Shown: piece after piece, positions 19,958 through 30,159 of the stretch
How the letters are laid out: each line of letters opens with the position of its first letter
How positions within the stretch are numbered: position 1 is the first letter of the stretch
Source: a gamma proteobacterium symbiont of Ctena orbiculata
GTDB taxonomy: Bacteria; Pseudomonadota; Gammaproteobacteria; Chromatiales; Chromatiaceae
Assembly: GCA_003058495.1 (NCBI GenBank)
Contig: QBVC01000018.1
Coordinates: 158,756 to 222,755, forward strand
Length of the DNA stretch: 64,000 bases
Direction: 5' to 3'
The notes under the pieces: generated by a model
Databases searched by the model: none
What the model saw: only the letters and a program-made list of their open reading frames with translations
Told to the model about the DNA's origin: nothing
Position numbers and translations under genes: made by a program

Positions 19958-20881
19958 TCAATTCGTTATCTGCATCAGTCTCTTAGGCGCCACGCGCCCG
20001 TCATCGAGAATCTGGCCGACGCCGAGAAATTCGGTCTCATTGGCATAGAGCCGGACCAGGCCGCTGGTGGGCGCATTCGGCACCAGAATAGGCTGGCCCT
20101 GTTTCATATAGAATGCGGCATCCGCAGAGAGGGCGACCTGGGGCCACTCGGCCAGGGCGCTCTCCAGCGGCAGCAGCCAATCGTCCATCTCCTTGAATTG
20201 CTTTGCGGAAAATGCCTCCCGCACCTGATCAAGGGTCAGCATCGACTGGTCGTCGTAGGGCCCTACCCCGGAGCGGCGCAGACCGCTGACATAGGCGCCA
20301 CAACCCAATTGCTTGCCGATGTCCTCGGCGAGGGTACGCACATAGGTGCCCTTGGAACAGTGCACATCCATGGTGAAATCGGGCAGTGAAAAGTCGATCA
20401 GCCGCAGCGAGTAAAGATGGATGGTCCGTGGTTCGCGTTCGACCTCCACCCCTTTACGGGCCAGCTTGTAGAGACGCTCGCCCTGGTGCTTGATGGCGGA
20501 GTACATGGGCGGCAACTGCTGCTGTTCGCCCAGGAAGCCGTCCAGTGTCCGCCTCAGCATCTCTTCCGTCACCCCGCTGGGATCGGCCTGCTCCACCACC
20601 TCGCCCTCGGCATCGGCGGTGCTCCTGGTCTCCCCGAGCCTGACCCTGACCCAGTAGTGTTTGTCGGCATCCAGGAGGAACGCCGAAAGCTTGGTCGCCT
20701 CGCCGAAACAGATCGGCAACAGACCGGTGGCGAGCGGATCGAGGCTGCCGGTGTGTCCGGCCTTTGCGGCCTTATAGAGGAATTTGACCTCCTGCAAGGC
20801 CTTGTTCGATGTCATGCCTTGCGGCTTGTCGAGCAGCAATACACCACTGATATTGCGTCCTCTGTTGCGACGACGTCCCAT
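19958..20881 (-). CDS. truB: tRNA pseudouridine-55 synthase
   Basis: A 307-residue pseudouridine synthase for U55 of tRNAs. The catalytic-aspartate loop is GHTGSLDPLATGLLPIC, and a C-terminal PUA-like region is present. The start ATG at 20881 gives MGRRRNRGRN; the reading frame extends five codons upstream to a TTG without support. It is part of the nusA-infB operon, between rbfA (44-nt gap) and rpsO (about 190-nt gap, probably with the rpsO promoter). Confidence 0.97.
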   Translation of the reverse strand: MGRRRNRGRNISGVLLLDKPQGMTSNKALQEVKFLYKAAKAGHTGSLDPLATGLLPICFGEATKLSAFLLDADKHYWVRVRLGETRSTADAEGEVVEQADPSGVTEEMLRRTLDGFLGEQQQLPPMYSAIKHQGERLYKLARKGVEVEREPRTIHLYSLRLIDFSLPDFTMDVHCSKGTYVRTLAEDIGKQLGCGAYVSGLRRSGVGPYDDQSMLTLDQVREAFSAKQFKEMDDWLLPLESALAEWPQVALSADAAFYMKQGQPILVPNAPTSGLVRLYANETEFLGVGQILDDGRVAPKRLMQITN

Positions 20882-20925
20882 ATTGAAAGGCCCCAATACT
20901 CTATTTGCTTAACCGTAAGATAGGA

Positions 20926-21294
20926 TCAATCCGGATCGGTGTGGTTTTCCTTCACCGCGTGATCGATCAGGCTGGAGAGATGTTCTCCCTGCTCCACCGA
21001 TGTGTCGTAGACAAAGTTCAGCTTCGGTATCGAACGCAGCTTCATGCGCCGGCCCAACAGCCAGCGCAGGTGCCCTGCCATCTGGTTCAACAGCGCAACA
21101 CTCTCTTTTTGCGACAGCGAGGCAGCCATCGCGGTGAAGAATACCTTTGCCTGGGACAGGTCCCTGACGACCCGGGCCTCCTGGATGGTCACCATACCCA
21201 TAGCCGGATCCTTGACCTCGTCTCTGATCAGATCAGCCAATTCACGCCGAAGCTCGGCACCAATGCGATCCGTTCGTTGATAGTCACGAGACAT
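20926..21294 (-). CDS. rbfA: Ribosome-binding factor A
   Basis: A 122-residue KH-like cold-shock protein that helps mature the 16S rRNA 5' end. Recognisable segments are RTDRIGAELRRELADLIRDE and KDPAMGMVTIQEARVVRDL. The ATG at 21294 has GGAAAGG upstream; a GTG six codons earlier lies in the infB end region. It starts 17 nt after the infB stop, so the two are tightly linked. Confidence 0.96.
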   Translation of the reverse strand: MSRDYQRTDRIGAELRRELADLIRDEVKDPAMGMVTIQEARVVRDLSQAKVFFTAMAASLSQKESVALLNQMAGHLRWLLGRRMKLRSIPKLNFVYDTSVEQGEHLSSLIDHAVKENHTDPD

Positions 21295-21311
21295 GGCAGG
21301 GCCTTTCCACA

Positions 21312-23891
21312 CTACACACTGCGTAACACTTCCGTGCGTTCGAAGACCTCGATTTGATCACCTACCTGGACATCGTTGTAGTTCTTGACGCCGATGCCGC
21401 ACTCCATGCCGCTCTTCACTTCGCTGACGTCGTCCTTGAAGCGTCTCAGGGATTCCAGGGCGCCCTCGTAGATCACCACGTTGTCGCGCAGGACACGGAT
21501 CGGATTGTTGCGCTTCACCGTACCCTCGACGACCATGCAGCCGGCGATGGCGCCGAGCTTGGAGTTGCGGAACACGTCGCGCACCTCGGCCAAGCCGATG
21601 ATCTCTTCGCGGATCTCCGGCGAGAGCATGCCCGAGATGGCCTTTTTCACATCATCGATGATCTCGTAGATGATGCTGTAGTAGCGCATGTCGATGCCCT
21701 GCTCTTCGACCACCCTGCGCGCACCCGCGTCGGCGCGCACGTTAAAGCCGATGATGATGGCATTCGAGGTGACCGCGAGATTGGCGTCCGATTCGTTGAT
21801 ACCGCCGACACCGGAAGCAACCACGGCCACCTTCACCTCGTCGGTGGCGGTCTTTGCCAGCGCCTCTTTCAGCGCCTCGACACTCCCCTGCACGTCGGCC
21901 TTGACGATCACATTCAACGTCTGGGTCTCACCCTCCTCCATCTGGGTGAACATCTCGTCCAGTTTCGCCGCCTTCTGCGCCGCCAGACGGGTGTCACGTT
22001 GCTTGTCGTGGCGCAGCTCGGCGATCTCGCGGGCGCGCCGTTCATCGCTGACCACGCGCACATCATCACCCGCCTCGGGGGTTCCGGAGAGACCGAGCAC
22101 AACGACCGGTATAGAGGGTCCGGCGCTCTTGATGGCCCGGCCGGTCTCATCGAACATCGCGCGCACCCGACCATACTCCTTGCCCGAGACGATCACATCC
22201 CCCCGCTGCAAGGTGCCTGCCTGCACCAGCACGGTTGCAACCGGGCCGCGCCCCTTGTCGAGGGAGGACTCGACAATCGAGCCGGTGGCGTTGCCCTCCT
22301 GCACCGCCTTCAGTTCCAGAACCTCCGCCTGCAGCAGGATGGCATCGAGCAGTTCGTCGATACCCTGGCCTGTCTTCGCGGAGACCTTCACGAACATGGT
22401 GTCGCCGCCCCACTCTTCCGGGATCACCTCCTCCTGGGAGAGCTCCTGGATGACACGGTCGGGGTTGGCCTCCTCCTTGTCGATCTTGTTGATCGCGACG
22501 ATCAGCGGCACCTCGGCCGCCTTGGCATGTTGAATCGCCTCCTTGGTCTGCGGCATCACGCCATCATCGGCGGAGACCACCAGAATCACGATATCGGTCA
22601 CCTTGGCGCCGCGGGCGCGCATCGCGGTAAAGGCGGCGTGTCCCGGGGTATCGAGAAAGGAGACGGTACCCTTGTCGGTGTCCACGTGATAGGCGCCGAT
22701 ATGCTGGGTGATGCCACCCGCCTCGCCCGCGGCGACGCGGCTGGTGCGAATATAGTCGAGCAGTGAGGTCTTGCCGTGGTCGACATGGCCCATGATGGTC
22801 ACCACGGGCGGGCGGGTAACCGCGTCGCCGGCCTCCAGGCTCTCCTCCATGCTCAGCAGATCGGCCTCGACATCCTCATCCCGCTGTTGCACCGGCACAT
22901 GGCCCATCTCCTCGACCACGAGGATCGCGGTATCCCGGTCCAGCGGCTGGTTGATCGTCACCATCATGCCCATCTTCATCAAAACCTTGATCACTTCGGC
23001 GGCCTTGATCGACATCCGCTGCGCCAGCTCGGCAACGGTGATGCTCTCGGGTATCTTGACCTCGTGAACCACCGGACTGGTGGGGCGTTGAAAACCGTGC
23101 TGGGTCTCGCCAGAAGCCACAGCGGATTTTCGCGGTTGCTTGGGGGCTTTCTTCTTGCGCCGGCCCTTCGCGCCTTCCGCGACGTGCAGCTGCTCCTTGC
23201 GCTCCATGCGCTGCTCTTCCTCGAACTCCTTCTCCTCGCGTTTGCTCTCCTTGCGGGCCTTCTTTCCACGTCCGGCATCCGCCTTGGGCTGTTTTTCCTC
23301 GACCGCCGCCGGCTCTTCGGGCTTCAACAGCTCCGCTTCGGCCGCCTTACGCGCAGCCTCCTCTTCAGCCGCTTTCTGCGCGGCCTCCTCTTCAGCCTTC
23401 TTCGCCGCCTCTTCCTCGGCCCGTTTCGCCGCTTCCGCCGCCTTGCGCGCCTCGATTTCAGCCTCGATGGCAGCCCTCTCCTTGGCCTGTTCATCGAGGG
23501 CCTTGCGCGCATCTTCCGCCTCTTTTGTCTTGCGTTCGTCGGTCTCTACCGTGGCGCGCTTGACATAGGTTCGCTTTTTGCGGACCTCGACACTGACCGT
23601 CTTCGCCGGTGCCGACGATGCGCGGCTCAGGGTGCTGCGCGATGCAGTGGGCTGACGAAGTTCGCTGACGGTCTTGCGCCGCAGCGTGACCTTGCTCGGG
23701 GCGGTGACACCGGCGCTCTTCTTCTTGCCGTGGCTCTCACGCAGATAGTGCAGCAGCTTGGCTTTCTCCTCGTCGGAGATCCTGTCATCAGGACTCTTGG
23801 CCTGGATACCGGCATCCTCCAACTGTTCCATCAAGCGATCGGCAGGGATGCCAACGACGTTTGCAAGTTGTGCTACCGTTACTTCACTCAT
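21312..23891 (-). CDS. infB: Translation initiation factor IF-2
   Basis: An 859-residue IF-2. The N-terminal region has the conserved [19 protein letters not shown] subdomain and a long Ala/Glu/Lys-rich charged linker (about 120-230). The G domain starts near residue 358 with [23 protein letters not shown] and NKID. Domains II-IV end in [13 protein letters not shown]. It delivers fMet-tRNA to the 30S subunit. It follows nusA with a 91-nt gap. An internal start giving a shorter IF-2 isoform is possible but not demonstrated. Confidence 0.98.
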   Translation of the reverse strand: MSEVTVAQLANVVGIPADRLMEQLEDAGIQAKSPDDRISDEEKAKLLHYLRESHGKKKSAGVTAPSKVTLRRKTVSELRQPTASRSTLSRASSAPAKTVSVEVRKKRTYVKRATVETDERKTKEAEDARKALDEQAKERAAIEAEIEARKAAEAAKRAEEEAAKKAEEEAAQKAAEEEAARKAAEAELLKPEEPAAVEEKQPKADAGRGKKARKESKREEKEFEEEQRMERKEQLHVAEGAKGRRKKKAPKQPRKSAVASGETQHGFQRPTSPVVHEVKIPESITVAELAQRMSIKAAEVIKVLMKMGMMVTINQPLDRDTAILVVEEMGHVPVQQRDEDVEADLLSMEESLEAGDAVTRPPVVTIMGHVDHGKTSLLDYIRTSRVAAGEAGGITQHIGAYHVDTDKGTVSFLDTPGHAAFTAMRARGAKVTDIVILVVSADDGVMPQTKEAIQHAKAAEVPLIVAINKIDKEEANPDRVIQELSQEEVIPEEWGGDTMFVKVSAKTGQGIDELLDAILLQAEVLELKAVQEGNATGSIVESSLDKGRGPVATVLVQAGTLQRGDVIVSGKEYGRVRAMFDETGRAIKSAGPSIPVVVLGLSGTPEAGDDVRVVSDERRAREIAELRHDKQRDTRLAAQKAAKLDEMFTQMEEGETQTLNVIVKADVQGSVEALKEALAKTATDEVKVAVVASGVGGINESDANLAVTSNAIIIGFNVRADAGARRVVEEQGIDMRYYSIIYEIIDDVKKAISGMLSPEIREEIIGLAEVRDVFRNSKLGAIAGCMVVEGTVKRNNPIRVLRDNVVIYEGALESLRRFKDDVSEVKSGMECGIGVKNYNDVQVGDQIEVFERTEVLRSV

Positions 23892-23982
23892 ACATCAGGC
23901 CTCTTAAATTTGCCTTATCCATCTATTCCCATGCTATGCATATTCGCCGTACCGAGATGCGGCAATAAGGAGACACAACAAC

Positions 23983-25476
23983 TTATTTCGCCTCTTCAAA
24001 CCAGGGAGCGCGCGCGGTCATGATCAACCGACCCGCACGCTCTTCATCCATACCCTCGATTTCCATCAGATCGTCAATGGACTGCTCCGCCAGATCCTCC
24101 ATGGTCACCACACCGCGACCGGCCAGGATCATGGCGAGCTGCCTGTCCATGCCCTCCATGGTCAGCAGATCCTCGGCAGGCTCGCGAAACGCCTCTTCGT
24201 TTGCGATTGCCTTGGTCAGCAAAAAGTCCTTCGCCCGGTTGCGCAGTTCGTTGATCAGCTCCTCGTCGAACTCTTCGATACTGAGCATCTCCTCGATCGG
24301 GACATAGGCGACCTCATCGACACTGGTGAACCCCTCCTGCACCAGTATGGCCGCCACATCCTCGTCCACATCCAACTGTTCCATGAATGCATCCATGAAG
24401 CCCTTGGCTTCCGACTCGCTCTTCTCCGCCGCCTGGGCCTCATCCATTACATTCAATTCCCAACCGGTCAATTGACTGGCCAGGCGTACATTCTGTCCGC
24501 CGCGACCGATGGCCTGGGAGAGATTCTCCTCGCTCACCGCCACGTCCATGGTGTGGGTGTCCTCGTCCACGACGATGGAGACCACGTCGGCGGGCGACAT
24601 GGCGTTGATCACATACTGCGCCGGGTTGTCATTCCAGAGGATGATATCCACGCGTTCGCCGTTCAGCTCATTGGAGACCGCCTGCACCCTCGAGCCGCGC
24701 ATGCCGACACAGGCGCCGACGGGATCGATGCGCTGATCGAGGGCCTTGACCGCGATCTTCGCGCGCAAGCCGGGATCGCGGGCGGCACTCCTGATATCGA
24801 TCAACCCCTCGCCCACCTCGGGCACCTCGAGCTTGAACAGCTCGATCAGCAGCTCCGGCATGGTGCGGCTGATAAAGAGCTGCGGGCCCCGGGGTTCGGA
24901 GCGGATTTCGTAGAGATAGCCCCGAATCCGGTCACCGACCCTGATCGACTCCTTGGGGATCATGTGTTCGCGGCCGATAAAGGCCTCCGCGTTGCCGCCC
25001 AGGTCGAGGAAGACGTTGCCGCGATCGATACGCTTGACCACGCCGGTGACCAGTTCGCCCTCGCGCCCCTTGTAGGCCTCGACCACCTTCGCCCTTTCGG
25101 CCTCGCGCACCTTCTGTACGATCACCTGCTTGGCGGCTTGCGCGGCGATACGCCCGAACTCGATGGACTCGATCGGCTCTTCCACGAACTCACCGACCTC
25201 GATGTCGGGATGCTCCTCTCTGGCGACATCCAGAATGACCTGCCGCAGCGGCGCGTCCGGCTCATCCTCGGAATAGGACTCGACCACCTCCCAGCGGCGG
25301 TAGGTATCGTAGTCGCCGGTGGTCCTGTCGATTGCCACACGCACCAGAATGTCATCGCCGTTACGCTTGCGCGTGGCGGATGCCAGAGCAGCCTCAATGG
25401 CCCCGAAGATGATCGATTTTTCGACATCCTTCTCATTGGAAACCGCATCTACGACCAGCAATATCTCTTTACTCAT
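23983..25476 (-). CDS. nusA: Transcription termination/antitermination factor NusA
   Basis: A 497-residue NusA with the N-terminal RNA-polymerase-binding domain ([14 protein letters not shown]), S1 (about 135-200), KH1/KH2 ([21 protein letters not shown] and [20 protein letters not shown]), and two acidic C-terminal helix-hairpin-helix repeats (about 360-495), the long gammaproteobacterial form. The ATG at 25476 is used; the codon just before it is TTG. It lies 16 nt downstream of rimP. Confidence 0.97.
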   Translation of the reverse strand: MSKEILLVVDAVSNEKDVEKSIIFGAIEAALASATRKRNGDDILVRVAIDRTTGDYDTYRRWEVVESYSEDEPDAPLRQVILDVAREEHPDIEVGEFVEEPIESIEFGRIAAQAAKQVIVQKVREAERAKVVEAYKGREGELVTGVVKRIDRGNVFLDLGGNAEAFIGREHMIPKESIRVGDRIRGYLYEIRSEPRGPQLFISRTMPELLIELFKLEVPEVGEGLIDIRSAARDPGLRAKIAVKALDQRIDPVGACVGMRGSRVQAVSNELNGERVDIILWNDNPAQYVINAMSPADVVSIVVDEDTHTMDVAVSEENLSQAIGRGGQNVRLASQLTGWELNVMDEAQAAEKSESEAKGFMDAFMEQLDVDEDVAAILVQEGFTSVDEVAYVPIEEMLSIEEFDEELINELRNRAKDFLLTKAIANEEAFREPAEDLLTMEGMDRQLAMILAGRGVVTMEDLAEQSIDDLMEIEGMDEERAGRLIMTARAPWFEEAK

Positions 25477-25492
25477 CAATTGTTTCCCAATT

Positions 25493-25951
25493 CTAAAATT
25501 CCGGTATCAAACGGGCTGAATCGATCAGCTCGATCGGGATCCGATGGAGTGTCCCATCCTCCTCGATCAACACCTGGTCCTCAGCCACACCCCGAAGTAC
25601 ACCGGTAAAACGGTGACGACCTTCGATCTTGGTGTAGGTCTTTACCCGCACCTTGCTGCCCTGGAAGCGCTCGAAGTGGTCGCGCTCGAACAGGGGCCTA
25701 TCCAAACCGGGTGAAGAGACCTCGAGCTGGTAGGGCTCCTTGATCGGGTCCTCCACATCCAGCACGCCGCTGATTTGATGGCTGACCTGCACACAGTCAT
25801 CGAGATTGATGCCGTCCGCGTGATCGATATAGATCCTCAGCAGCACGCCTCCCTTACCCTGCCCACTCATTTCCAAACCGATCAGCTCGTAGCCCAGCAG
25901 CTCGACTTCAGCACGGACCAGGGATTTCAGTTTTTCCGGAGCCGATCGCAT
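25493..25951 (-). CDS. rimP: Ribosome maturation factor RimP
   Basis: A 152-residue 30S assembly factor. It shows the [21 protein letters not shown] signature and an N-terminal alpha/beta domain followed by an Sm-like barrel. The start at 25951 ([11 protein letters not shown]) has GGTGAAG upstream and matches family length; 38 extra codons upstream are not conserved. It is the first gene of the nusA-infB operon. A strong intrinsic terminator just upstream (26064-26091) may isolate or attenuate the operon. The metY tRNA often found upstream of rimP is not present here. Confidence 0.95.
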   Translation of the reverse strand: MRSAPEKLKSLVRAEVELLGYELIGLEMSGQGKGGVLLRIYIDHADGINLDDCVQVSHQISGVLDVEDPIKEPYQLEVSSPGLDRPLFERDHFERFQGSKVRVKTYTKIEGRHRFTGVLRGVAEDQVLIEEDGTLHRIPIELIDSARLIPEF

Positions 25952-26063
25952 TTCTTCACCGCAATAAAAAATGGGCACATGGCCCATCACGATGTCTTCG
26001 AGGTTCGACGTCCCGGAAGCTATGCTGTCCAACCGGTATCTCTCTGGTCGTTCGCTCGAAAAC

Positions 26064-26091
26064 AAAAAAACCCCGCTATCGGGGTTTTATT
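26064..26091 (-). terminator. Strong intrinsic terminator upstream of rimP
   Basis: The stem AAAACCCCG (26067-26075) / CGGGGTTTT (26080-26088) has a 4-nt loop. On the minus strand it is followed by a run of seven T. It would stop transcripts coming from the msrB-DUF1223 side, or act as an attenuator in the leader of the rimP-nusA-infB operon. The plus-strand face is also T-rich. Confidence 0.82.
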
Positions 26092-26276
26092 ATAGTTCGT
26101 TGCGATTCACCGGGGCCTTTCTCTGCCCGATGGACCGCCGCAAATTCGACGCGAAGAATAGCACAGGCCGTAATTATGCGCAATTAGTGCCTGTTGCCAG
26201 ATAAAAAAAGCGCTAATCAGTGCACAAAGGAAATGAGCAGCCCCTGGGCCCTAGGGGAGCCAGTGCCTGTTATGAA

Positions 26277-26465
26277 TGGCACTTACTTAAGAGAATGTGA
26301 TGCGTAGTACGAGATTTCTCTGTGGTAACCAAGCTATTTTGGTGGGGCAGGGCCCCACCCCACGGCCCATATTTTCGTGTAGGGTGGGGCCCTGCCCCAC
26401 CAAAATGCGTTGAAAACACCCGTAGGTGTTCCTACTTAGGGTCAAATCTCAGTAAGTAAGTGCCA
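26277..26465. repeat. Nested inverted repeat, 189 bp
   Basis: The outer arms TGGCACTTACTTA (26277-26289) and TAAGTAAGTGCCA (26453-26465) are perfect. Inside them is a 25-bp perfect inverted repeat (26336-26360 and 26382-26406) built on GGTGGGGCAGGGCCCCACC, with a 21-nt loop. The whole can fold as a long two-tier hairpin and looks like a MITE or an intergenic palindromic unit. No gene was found between 26092 and 26535. Confidence 0.85.
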
Positions 26466-26535
26466 GTCGGGTCTGTTATATGGATCAGATGGCGTTTATC
26501 GGAACGGATTGGTAATTTTGCGGTGCCCACAAGCC

Positions 26536-27282
26536 CTAGGGGAGCCAGCCACCCACGGCTTGTACCTGTTGCTTCGAGCCCGGCCGGGTGAGCCAGGCGA
26601 CCACAGCCAGACGCTCCGATTCAGCGGCGGAGAATTGAGGCCAGGCAAACCGCCATTCCCCCCGCCCGGCAGCGCTTTTGTCATGGCTCAAGACAACAAA
26701 GCTCTCATCCAGGGTGCGCCCGCGGTTTTCACCGCCGCCGATCTTGCTGGAGAGGCCGAATCCGAGGATCGCCAGATGGGCCACAAAATCGTTCTGCGCG
26801 AGACGGGGCTCGGGTTCGAAGCGGAGTTTGGCGCCGCTTCCCGCTTCGAGCTCCAGGGTAAGCGTTCCCACCCGTTCATTGGCCTTCAGGTCGAGCTCGG
26901 GGCGATAGAACCACTGGCGCCACTCCCGCCCGTTGAGGACAAACCCGGGTGTGTAGACAGAACGGATCGCACCTCCGCGACGGTAGTCGCGCTGGCGCTG
27001 GCTGAAGGCCGGCGATGCAAAGCGGTCGGGCCAGCCCAGGCCGTCCCAGTAGTCCACATGGAACGCCAGCGGGATGAGTTCCCGCCACAAGCCCGGATGG
27101 CTCTCCAGCCCCCGCAGCCAGGCATCGGCGGGTGGACAGCTGCTGCAGCCGTGGGAGGTGTAGAGCTCAAGCAGGTTGACCCGCTGTGCCGGGCTCTGCA
27201 GGGTCAGGGCCTGGATTGGCAGCGAAGCCGCGGCCGTCGCCATCAGCCCGGCAGTCAGCAACAGGCCGCGCCAGCGCTTCAT
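26536..27282 (-). CDS. DUF1223 secreted thioredoxin-like protein
   Basis: A 248-residue exported protein with a signal peptide (MKRWRGLLLTAGLMATAAAS) and the DUF1223 opening LLELYTSHGCSSCPPAD, a CxxC-type segment on a thioredoxin-like fold. FHVDYWDGLGW and an RQRDY box follow. The family function is not established; a periplasmic redox role is plausible. The start at 27282 overlaps the msrB stop by 4 nt (ATGA), so it is coupled to methionine sulfoxide reduction. The last codons coincide with a 16-bp sequence repeated at 26248-26263. Confidence 0.88.
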   Translation of the reverse strand: MKRWRGLLLTAGLMATAAASLPIQALTLQSPAQRVNLLELYTSHGCSSCPPADAWLRGLESHPGLWRELIPLAFHVDYWDGLGWPDRFASPAFSQRQRDYRRGGAIRSVYTPGFVLNGREWRQWFYRPELDLKANERVGTLTLELEAGSGAKLRFEPEPRLAQNDFVAHLAILGFGLSSKIGGGENRGRTLDESFVVLSHDKSAAGRGEWRFAWPQFSAAESERLAVVAWLTRPGSKQQVQAVGGWLP

Positions 27283-27773
27283 GCTTCCGCCGGAATGAAC
27301 TTCAGTGCGATACCGTTGTTGCAGTAGCGAAGCCCAGTGGGCTCCGGCCCGTCGTTGAAGACATGTCCATGGTGACCGCCGCAGCGGGCGCAATGGTACT
27401 CGGTGCGCGGCCAGATCAGCTTGTAGTCCTTCTTGGTCCCCAGGGCCCCCGGCAGGTAGTCGAAAAAGCTCGGCCATCCGGTACCGCTCTCGTACTTGGT
27501 CGAGGAGTCGAAGAGATGGTTGCCGCAACCCGCGCAGGCGTAGATCCCCTGGCGCTTCTCTTTCAGCAGCAGGCTGGTCCCCGGCCGCTCGGTGCCCTCC
27601 TCGCGCAGGATGTGATACTGCTCAGGCGTCAACCGCTCCCGCCACTCGGCATCGGTCAAATCTAGTTTGTCGTTTTGCATGGTTCCCTCATCCTGTCTGG
27701 CTAACACCGACTGGCCGACCACCGGCAGGATCGCCGCCGCACCCAACAGCTTAATCAAACTTCTACGCTTCAT
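27279..27773 (-). CDS. msrB: Exported peptide-methionine (R)-S-oxide reductase
   Basis: A 164-residue MsrB. The N-terminus MKRRSLIKLLGAAAILPVVG is a Tat-like signal (twin Arg). The enzyme domain has zinc cysteine pairs CAGCG and CARCG and the catalytic RYCNNGIALKF. The motif normally reads RYCxN followed by a small-residue stretch, so the catalytic Cys is present. It reduces methionine-R-sulfoxide in periplasmic proteins. The start at 27773 has GAGGAG upstream. It is coupled to the DUF1223 gene, which could supply or receive electrons. Confidence 0.94.
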   Translation of the reverse strand: MKRRSLIKLLGAAAILPVVGQSVLARQDEGTMQNDKLDLTDAEWRERLTPEQYHILREEGTERPGTSLLLKEKRQGIYACAGCGNHLFDSSTKYESGTGWPSFFDYLPGALGTKKDYKLIWPRTEYHCARCGGHHGHVFNDGPEPTGLRYCNNGIALKFIPAEA

Positions 27774-28004
27774 CACTCTTCTCCTCACACTTGCGATCCC
27801 GGTGTAGCGGGACCGCATAGGACATCTGACAGGAATTCTAAGCTGAGATTCACCACGAAAAACGGGGGAAAAACGGGGAAATCTGCTGTTACAGCTATGA
27901 ACCCGATCGCTCATGGTTCAAATTATAGGGGTGGGGGATCCGGAAGGAATCACGGAGTTATCACAAATGCGTCACGTCAACACTTGGTGGTGGACAGCTC
28001 AGTC

Positions 28005-29333
28005 TCATTGTGGATTTGCAGACATTCGCATAAATTCTTTTGCCTGCTTGATAAAATGCGCCTTTCTTTGTTTCACTTGTAAATCAGAATATAGTTCCTG
28101 CATAAGGCTCTTGAAACCTGCATCCAACTCACCAAGCGACATTTCTCTCGGCACATAATTAACATCAAACAATGTGCACTTATCCCAAAATTCCTTTGCA
28201 AGCAAGCGATTATCGGTTTTTAGGCGCTGATACAGGGGTGTACCAGGAAAAGGAGTCTGAAGGGTTATCTGCACCTCTGCCAGGTTGCTGTCAATTACAA
28301 ACTCATGTGTTTTACTGAAAATAGACTTGTCATGACCATCCAATCCAAGAACAAAGCAGCCATTAACCGATATGCCCCTACGTTGAATGCGATAAATCGC
28401 CTCTTTATAGCGATCTACTTGTCGCTTTTTCCAGTTTGTTCTTAACTCGACATTATCAAGACCAGTAGCGACAGGACTTTCAAACCCGATAAGCAATTGT
28501 CTGCAACCACTGTCACTCAATATAGAAAGCAGTTCTTCATCATCAGCGACAGAAACATCAGTCTCCGTAAACCACTTTATATCGAGTTTTGACAAACCCT
28601 TCGCCAGTTCTCTTCCATGCGATTTGTTTGCAAAAGTATTGTCGTCCGCTAGTTCAATAAACGGATTATTCCAAATCGACTTAATCGTCTCTATTTCCTT
28701 TATAACATTTTGTATTGGCTTTACCTTGTATTTTTTTGTAAGCGCTATGGATGAGGCACAAAACTCACACCTGTACGGGCAACCCCTTTGGGTTTGAACA
28801 GTTAAACGGTTGTATCTTTGAGGGTCCAGCAGCTCAAAACCAGGCAAAATCAACCTTTCCAGATCAAACTCCTTGTTTCTTGCATCATAAACCTTTTTTA
28901 ACCTTCCATGTAAAAGGTCGTAAATCATCTCTTCCCAGTAAACCTCCCCCTCTCCAAGTACTACTGTATCTGCATGCAGCAGTGCCTCTTCCGGCAATGA
29001 CGTCACATGAAGCCCACCCAGAACAACTTTCGTTCCAAGTTTTTTATATTTATCTGCAAGGATATAGGCGGCATTTATTTGAGCTGTGAAGCTTGATATC
29101 GCAACTACATCGAACTCCTCTGGGACGTCAGACGCTTCGTTAAAGTCATTCAGCTCAATATATTTAGTACGGACTTGAGGGTCAGTTATACCTGCAAGCG
29201 TCAGCAGTCCAAGACTCGGGAGTGATGCGATGACCTTTTTTCTTTCCACAAATCCCGGCAGTGTCAGCCCTAGCTCCATCAACGCCTGATCGTATGCACG
29301 GAGCCCGCTCATGGCTATCAGTCCGAGTTTCAT
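28005..29333 (-). CDS. B12-binding-domain radical SAM protein
   Basis: A 442-residue protein. The N-terminal Rossmann-like cobalamin-binding region (about 1-145, with VVLGGLHVTSLPEEAL and VVLGEGE) is followed by a radical SAM TIM-barrel with cluster ligands Cys185, Cys189 and Cys192 (CPYRCEFC). The C-terminal part has QTPFPGTPLYQRL, common in this class. Substrate unknown; relatives include methyltransferases and ring-forming enzymes. Base composition is visibly more AT-rich than its neighbours, which suggests horizontal acquisition. It lies 13 nt downstream of a membrane-protein gene, probably co-transcribed. Confidence 0.87.
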   Translation of the reverse strand: MKLGLIAMSGLRAYDQALMELGLTLPGFVERKKVIASLPSLGLLTLAGITDPQVRTKYIELNDFNEASDVPEEFDVVAISSFTAQINAAYILADKYKKLGTKVVLGGLHVTSLPEEALLHADTVVLGEGEVYWEEMIYDLLHGRLKKVYDARNKEFDLERLILPGFELLDPQRYNRLTVQTQRGCPYRCEFCASSIALTKKYKVKPIQNVIKEIETIKSIWNNPFIELADDNTFANKSHGRELAKGLSKLDIKWFTETDVSVADDEELLSILSDSGCRQLLIGFESPVATGLDNVELRTNWKKRQVDRYKEAIYRIQRRGISVNGCFVLGLDGHDKSIFSKTHEFVIDSNLAEVQITLQTPFPGTPLYQRLKTDNRLLAKEFWDKCTLFDVNYVPREMSLGELDAGFKSLMQELYSDLQVKQRKAHFIKQAKEFMRMSANPQ

Positions 29334-29346
29334 GAAGCGACAATCC

Positions 29347-30057
29347 TCATGCCTTTTTACTGGATGCTGCTGATTTTCGCTTATTCAAAGCGATTGCTGT
29401 GTAGGCAATTAGCAATACCGGCGATGCGAGAAGAGAAAAATAGGTAATCAGAACCAGTATCCCATAGGCTGTATCGTTCGCCGATTTTTCGTCCTCAGCC
29501 AATCCGGCCATAATGCGGAATATCACATGCTCAAGATTGAGCATCGCCAGTACGCTTACGATAATAACCAGTGGTAAGACTGCGGCCACAAACACAGTGA
29601 ATCCATTCAACTTTGCTGATCGCATCAAGTACTGAAACAGCAGAATGACTCGCCAAACAGCGACAACCGCCAAAAACCAAACGTTGAGAGCCTGAGCGGT
29701 TTCAAGAGTAGTGAATCTCTCCACAGGTATGGCATAGAGTATGGCAGGAGGCGATGTCATCCCTACAAAAATGAGCACCGCCTTGTAACTCCAGTTTTCT
29801 GGGTGAAGCGGTTTGATCAGCAACCACAATATAAAGGAAAGGACGAAAACATATAGCAAAGAGCCTAGTCCAAGGTATTGCCACAACTCTGCACGCGGGT
29901 TATCCCAATACCTCCCGATTCCCGCGAGCCAGGCCGTAAGAAGACCAAGTGCAAGATAGTGATTTCCCAACCGGTTCAAGTCTGGCTTTACCGGTTTAAA
30001 AGCGAGGAATCTCACCTCTGTGAGTAACACTTCGTTAATTGCGCTGAGCTGGTTCAT
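29347..30057 (-). CDS. Polytopic membrane protein, unknown
   Basis: A 236-residue protein with about five predicted transmembrane helices (near residues 31-47, 64-83, 95-110, 124-142 and 155-172, plus one near 200-222) and a Lys/Ser-rich C-terminal tail. A Pro residue in a TSPPAILYAIP segment breaks one helix. It is vaguely Yip1-like, but I cannot assign it. It is AT-rich like the radical SAM gene, 13 nt away on the same strand, so the two probably form one acquired module. Confidence 0.75.
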   Translation of the reverse strand: MNQLSAINEVLLTEVRFLAFKPVKPDLNRLGNHYLALGLLTAWLAGIGRYWDNPRAELWQYLGLGSLLYVFVLSFILWLLIKPLHPENWSYKAVLIFVGMTSPPAILYAIPVERFTTLETAQALNVWFLAVVAVWRVILLFQYLMRSAKLNGFTVFVAAVLPLVIIVSVLAMLNLEHVIFRIMAGLAEDEKSANDTAYGILVLITYFSLLASPVLLIAYTAIALNKRKSAASSKKA

Positions 30058-30159
30058 ACGGTTCCTAACATCTGTCAGCTCTGTCCGCGAGACCTCTTGT
30101 CTCGTTGTCCATTTATTTTGAGATCCTTATTCAGTACCTGACTTTTACACTGTTCGATA

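Noticed and set aside
26092..26276. metY-type tRNA upstream of rimP
   Set aside because: The expected tRNA sequence is not present on either strand in this gap.
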